64,000 nt of DNA, from NCBI GenBank assembly GCA_009594865.1, contig VOPT01000049.1, forward strand, positions 1 through 64,000, read 5' to 3'. How positions within the stretch are numbered: position 1 is the first letter of the stretch; every line of letters starts with the position of its first letter. The translations under genes and the position numbers were made by a program. This DNA comes from Nitrospira sp. (GTDB lineage: Bacteria; Nitrospirota; Nitrospiria; Nitrospirales; Nitrospiraceae). Shown piece after piece: positions 61,704 through 64,000 of the stretch. Below the pieces are notes generated by a model. The model worked only from the letters and a program-made list of their open reading frames with translations. It did not search any database and was not told the DNA's origin.

Positions 61704-63101
61704 ATGTCAAAGCCCTCACAATCGAATGCCGTACTTGTGGCGATCCGCACCCCCCGCGTGACGGTGGAGGAAGTAGACAGTTCGCTGCAAGAGCTCACCC
61801 GTCTCGTGACGACCCTCGGGTACCGGGTCGTGGGTCGTGTGACGCAAAAGCGGAGTTCCGATCGCTATGCGGCGGTTCTGGGAGAGGGCAAACTTGCCGA
61901 ATTGGCGCGATGGACCGGCGGGTCCGGAAAGATCGAGGCGTTTGGACGACCGGGGCACAAGGCCGGGTCGAAGCCCGAGGCGGCGGAGTTGGACGTTCCG
62001 GAAGAATCAGACGACGACGAATCCGATGACAGTGTTGAGGCAACCCCCGGCCCGGGTGAGCAGGCGCAGATCGTTATCGTGGACTGTGATCTGTCGCCGT
62101 CCCAATTGAAAAACCTTGAACGTGCCGCCGGCGTGCCGGTGCTCGACCGTACCGGGGTCATCATCGAGATTTTCAGCCGGCATGCGCGCACGAGAGCGGC
62201 CCGGCTGCAGGTGGAGATCGCGCGGCTGAATTATCTCGCGCCACGGTTGCGAGAGACCGGCGGGGGCAGCGAGCGGCAAGGCGGGGGAGTCGGCGGCAAA
62301 GGCGCCGGTGAGACGAGTCTCGAGCTCGATAAGCGCAGAATCCGCGATCGCACGAAAGAACTCCGGGCGGAATTGGCGGCGATTGGGGACGAGCATCAGA
62401 CGCGCCGAGCCAGACGGGAACATGAATTAACGGTCGCGCTTGTCGGGTACACCAATGCCGGGAAATCCTCGCTCATGCGTGCGATGACGGGCAGCGAGGT
62501 GCTCGTGGCCGACAAGCTGTTTGCCACGCTCGATACCACCATCCGGCCCTTGTATCCGGAGACGCGCCCCAAAGTGCTCCTGTCCGATACGGTGGGATTC
62601 ATCAAGAAGCTCCCGCATGACCTGGTGGCCTCGTTCAAGTCGACGCTGGATGAAGCCGCCAGTGCCTCACTTCTGCTGTTTGTCGTCGATGCCTCCGATC
62701 CGTCCTTTCGATCCCAACTCGACGTCACGCGGAAGGTGTTAGCCGAAGTCGGCGCCACGGATGTCCCCAGCCTGTTGGTGTTGAATAAACGGGATCGTCT
62801 CGGGCCGGAGGAGCTCGCGGCCCTGAAGGCGGAATATCCCGACGCGTTCTTGTTGTCCACGAGAAGCAAGGAGGATTTGCAGGCGCTCCGTGAGCGCATT
62901 ATGGGGTACTTTGAGCGCGATATGCTCGACGAGGAATTGCGCATTCCGTTTACCGCTCAAAAGATCGTTGCGGAGATCCGTGCCCGGATGCGTGTGTTGT
63001 CCGAAGAATATGATGCCGAGGGGCTCACGCTGTGGGTGCGATCGACCCCTGAGAACCTGACGGCGATCAAACAGCAGCTCGCGCGTATTCCGAAAATGTA
63101 A
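61704..63101 (+). CDS. hflX: Ribosome-associated GTPase HflX
   Basis: HflX splits stalled or heat-damaged ribosomes. I use the ATG at 61704 after AAGGAAAGG (465 residues) although the frame is open further upstream. The N-terminal domain (LTRLVTTLGYRVVGRVTQKR; AVLGEGKLAEL) contains an acidic insertion (Glu/Asp/Ser-rich, near residues 100-115). The Gly-rich linker (GGGSERQGGGVGGKGAGE) is typical. G motifs are GYTNAGKSS, DTVGFIKKLPHDLVASFKST and NKRD. The gene stands alone. Confidence 0.95.
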   Translation: MSKPSQSNAVLVAIRTPRVTVEEVDSSLQELTRLVTTLGYRVVGRVTQKRSSDRYAAVLGEGKLAELARWTGGSGKIEAFGRPGHKAGSKPEAAELDVPEESDDDESDDSVEATPGPGEQAQIVIVDCDLSPSQLKNLERAAGVPVLDRTGVIIEIFSRHARTRAARLQVEIARLNYLAPRLRETGGGSERQGGGVGGKGAGETSLELDKRRIRDRTKELRAELAAIGDEHQTRRARREHELTVALVGYTNAGKSSLMRAMTGSEVLVADKLFATLDTTIRPLYPETRPKVLLSDTVGFIKKLPHDLVASFKSTLDEAASASLLLFVVDASDPSFRSQLDVTRKVLAEVGATDVPSLLVLNKRDRLGPEELAALKAEYPDAFLLSTRSKEDLQALRERIMGYFERDMLDEELRIPFTAQKIVAEIRARMRVLSEEYDAEGLTLWVRSTPENLTAIKQQLARIPKM

Positions 63102-63118
63102 TGCTCATGACATCTGCC

Positions 63119-63161
63119 CTCTCCGGTTCATGCCTTGCGATCACACTGCAGACGTGAGACC
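63119..63161. repeat. 43-bp direct repeat, left copy
   Basis: The sequence starting CTCTCCGGTTCATGCCTTGC is identical over 43 bases at 63801-63843. It begins 18 bases after the hflX stop. Confidence 0.9.
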
Positions 63162-63389
63162 CTTACGAAGGGCGATCATCATTTCTGGCACCATTCCGTA
63201 GCCAAAGCCTCAATACATTCTGTTTTTGATTTATCTGCTCGGCGCGTCTTCAAATAACGCCTATACGTAGTTGAGGGTGCTGATCCCCATACAGAGACGC
63301 CTACCGGTAACCTCTCTCGCGACAAGAAATGTCGTCATGCATCATTGTCCCTTAAACTCAATGACTGCAAAAGTGGTTCGCTGGCGTTC

Positions 63390-63485
63390 TTACGTTGAAT
63401 TGGCTAGAATCGGGATGAGTTGCGAGAAGATTGGGCACTGGCCGAGCAGCGAGCGCCGCTGAAAAAGATTAGGCCGCTGGAGTAG
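63390..63485 (+). pseudogene. Remnant of a DUF4160 gene
   Basis: RDELREDWALAEQRAPLKKI followed by RPLE and a stop (63483-63485) matches the C-terminus of DUF4160 proteins. The preceding LNWLES, which fits the helix before it, is in another frame, so the gene is frameshifted, and no intact N-terminal part was found in 63162-63390. DUF4160 genes commonly precede DUF2442, as here. The boundaries are rough. The rest of the gap between hflX and 63390 holds only the direct repeat. Confidence 0.5.
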
Positions 63486-63490
63486 GAGTC

Positions 63491-63769
63491 ATGCTCAAAG
63501 ATCTTGTCGAAGCCACAGCTCTTGACGGGTATCGGGTACGGCTGCGGTTCGAAGATGGCGTTGAGGGTGAGTTGGACTTGGCGACGATCATTCGTTTTGA
63601 GGGCGTCTTTGCGCCCCTGAAGGATCTTGCCCGCTTTCGAGAGTTGTCAGTCGATCCCGAACTTGGAACCATCTACTGGCCCAATGGCGCCGACCTGGAT
63701 CCTGTCGTGCTCTATTCAAGAGTCACAGGAACCCCGCTTCCCGCGTACGCGATCAAAGTGGCTCGTTGA
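63491..63769 (+). CDS. DUF2442 family protein
   Basis: The 92-residue protein matches DUF2442 (YRVRLRFEDGVEGELDLATI, FAPLKDLARFRELSVDPELG, TIYWPNGADLDPVVLY). Family members are usually encoded with DUF4160 proteins as a proposed toxin-antitoxin pair. Here the DUF4160 partner just upstream is degraded. The ATG follows TAGGAG. The gene lies inside the segment bracketed by the 43-bp direct repeats. Confidence 0.85.
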   Translation: MLKDLVEATALDGYRVRLRFEDGVEGELDLATIIRFEGVFAPLKDLARFRELSVDPELGTIYWPNGADLDPVVLYSRVTGTPLPAYAIKVAR

Positions 63770-63800
63770 ACGGGTGCCTGTAATCATCACCGCCCCTTAT

Positions 63801-63843
63801 CTCTCCGGTTCATGCCTTGCGATCACACTGCAGACGTGAGACC
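63801..63843. repeat. 43-bp direct repeat, right copy
   Basis: This copy is identical to 63119-63161, in the same orientation, 682 bases downstream. It lies between the DUF2442 gene and the start of the DUF2252 gene. Confidence 0.9.
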
Positions 63844-63868
63844 TTAGGGCGACTGAACTCATTCCCCC

Positions 63869-64000
63869 ATGAATATTCTCCAAGCCACTCAGGCCTATGA
63901 GCAATGGTCGGCGCGGCAGGTGCCGTGTGTGCCTGACGATCTGCGCCTGAAGCATGCCATGATGACGCAGAGCGTCTTCTCTTTTTTTCGAGCCACCTGT
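63869..64000 (+). CDS. DUF2252 family protein, 5' part only
   Basis: From the ATG at 63869 the visible 44 residues (MNILQATQAYEQWSARQVPC, DLRLKHAMMTQSVFSFFRAT) fit the N-terminus of DUF2252 proteins, uncharacterised proteins with a kinase-like core. The gene runs off the right edge. The family call rests on a short segment. Confidence 0.6.
   Translation, partial: MNILQATQAYEQWSARQVPCVPDDLRLKHAMMTQSVFSFFRATC

Overview
The window looks like chromosomal DNA of a GC-rich, Gram-negative, oxygen-using bacterium. LptF, LptG, LpxD and a TonB-dependent receptor imply an outer membrane, and BluB needs oxygen. Gene style and repeat content recall Nitrospira (Nitrospirota); that placement is an inference, as there is no rRNA or other marker to settle it. 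No tRNA, rRNA, CRISPR array or complete insertion sequence was seen.

Layout. (1) 1-1.4 kb: edge of a lipoprotein gene, rpmB and a SemiSWEET transporter. (2) 1.4-17.4 kb: a cobalamin island. Two B12 riboswitches precede btuFCD and btuB-cobB-cobO-(Cys-rich ORF)-bluB-pduO-cobU-cobT-cobS-cbiB-cobC-cbiZ-cobQ. These cover uptake, adenosylation, amidation, lower-ligand synthesis and attachment, and remodelling of foreign corrinoids; corrin-ring synthesis genes are not in the window. (3) 17.8-30.8 kb: a chemosensory cluster. It holds a haem-binding DUF3365 protein, a CheY-like regulator, three CheW-type proteins, a chemoreceptor, a CheA with three Hpt domains and a receiver, a receiver/coiled-coil protein, and two related proteins whose Hpt-like domains lack the phospho-accepting histidine, one of them fused to an HD-GYP domain. 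No cheR or cheB is present. (4) 31-37.3 kb: envelope and lipid genes on the minus strand (lptF, lptG, fabF, acp, lpxD), then a cold-shock gene with a promoter and terminator. (5) 37.5-48.7 kb: a TPR protein, a 2-hydroxyacid dehydrogenase facing a FAD/Fe-S oxidase with a small dihaem cytochrome, a MoaD-like protein, a WYL regulator, a VapBC pair, a dicarboxylate symporter and a secreted beta-propeller. (6) 49.1-52.9 kb: an accessory patch with two MNT-HEPN modules, a decayed BrnT with intact BrnA, and three copies (one intact, two damaged) of a secreted protein built of 12-residue Asn-Pro repeats, invaded by a short palindromic repeat. (7) 53-61.7 kb: a type I restriction-modification operon (hsdM, hsdS, RhuM-Fic, hsdR), a likely PD-(D/E)XK nuclease and small toxin-antitoxin-like pairs. 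(8) 61.7-64 kb: hflX, a 43-nt direct repeat bracketing a DUF4160 remnant and a DUF2442 gene, and the start of a DUF2252 gene.

The most unusual items are the His-less Hpt proteins tied to an HD-GYP domain, the Asn-Pro 12-mer family with its conserved palindromic upstream site and repeat insertions, the same repeat family swelling a peripheral arm of the second B12 riboswitch, and an in-frame palindromic insertion in hsdR.
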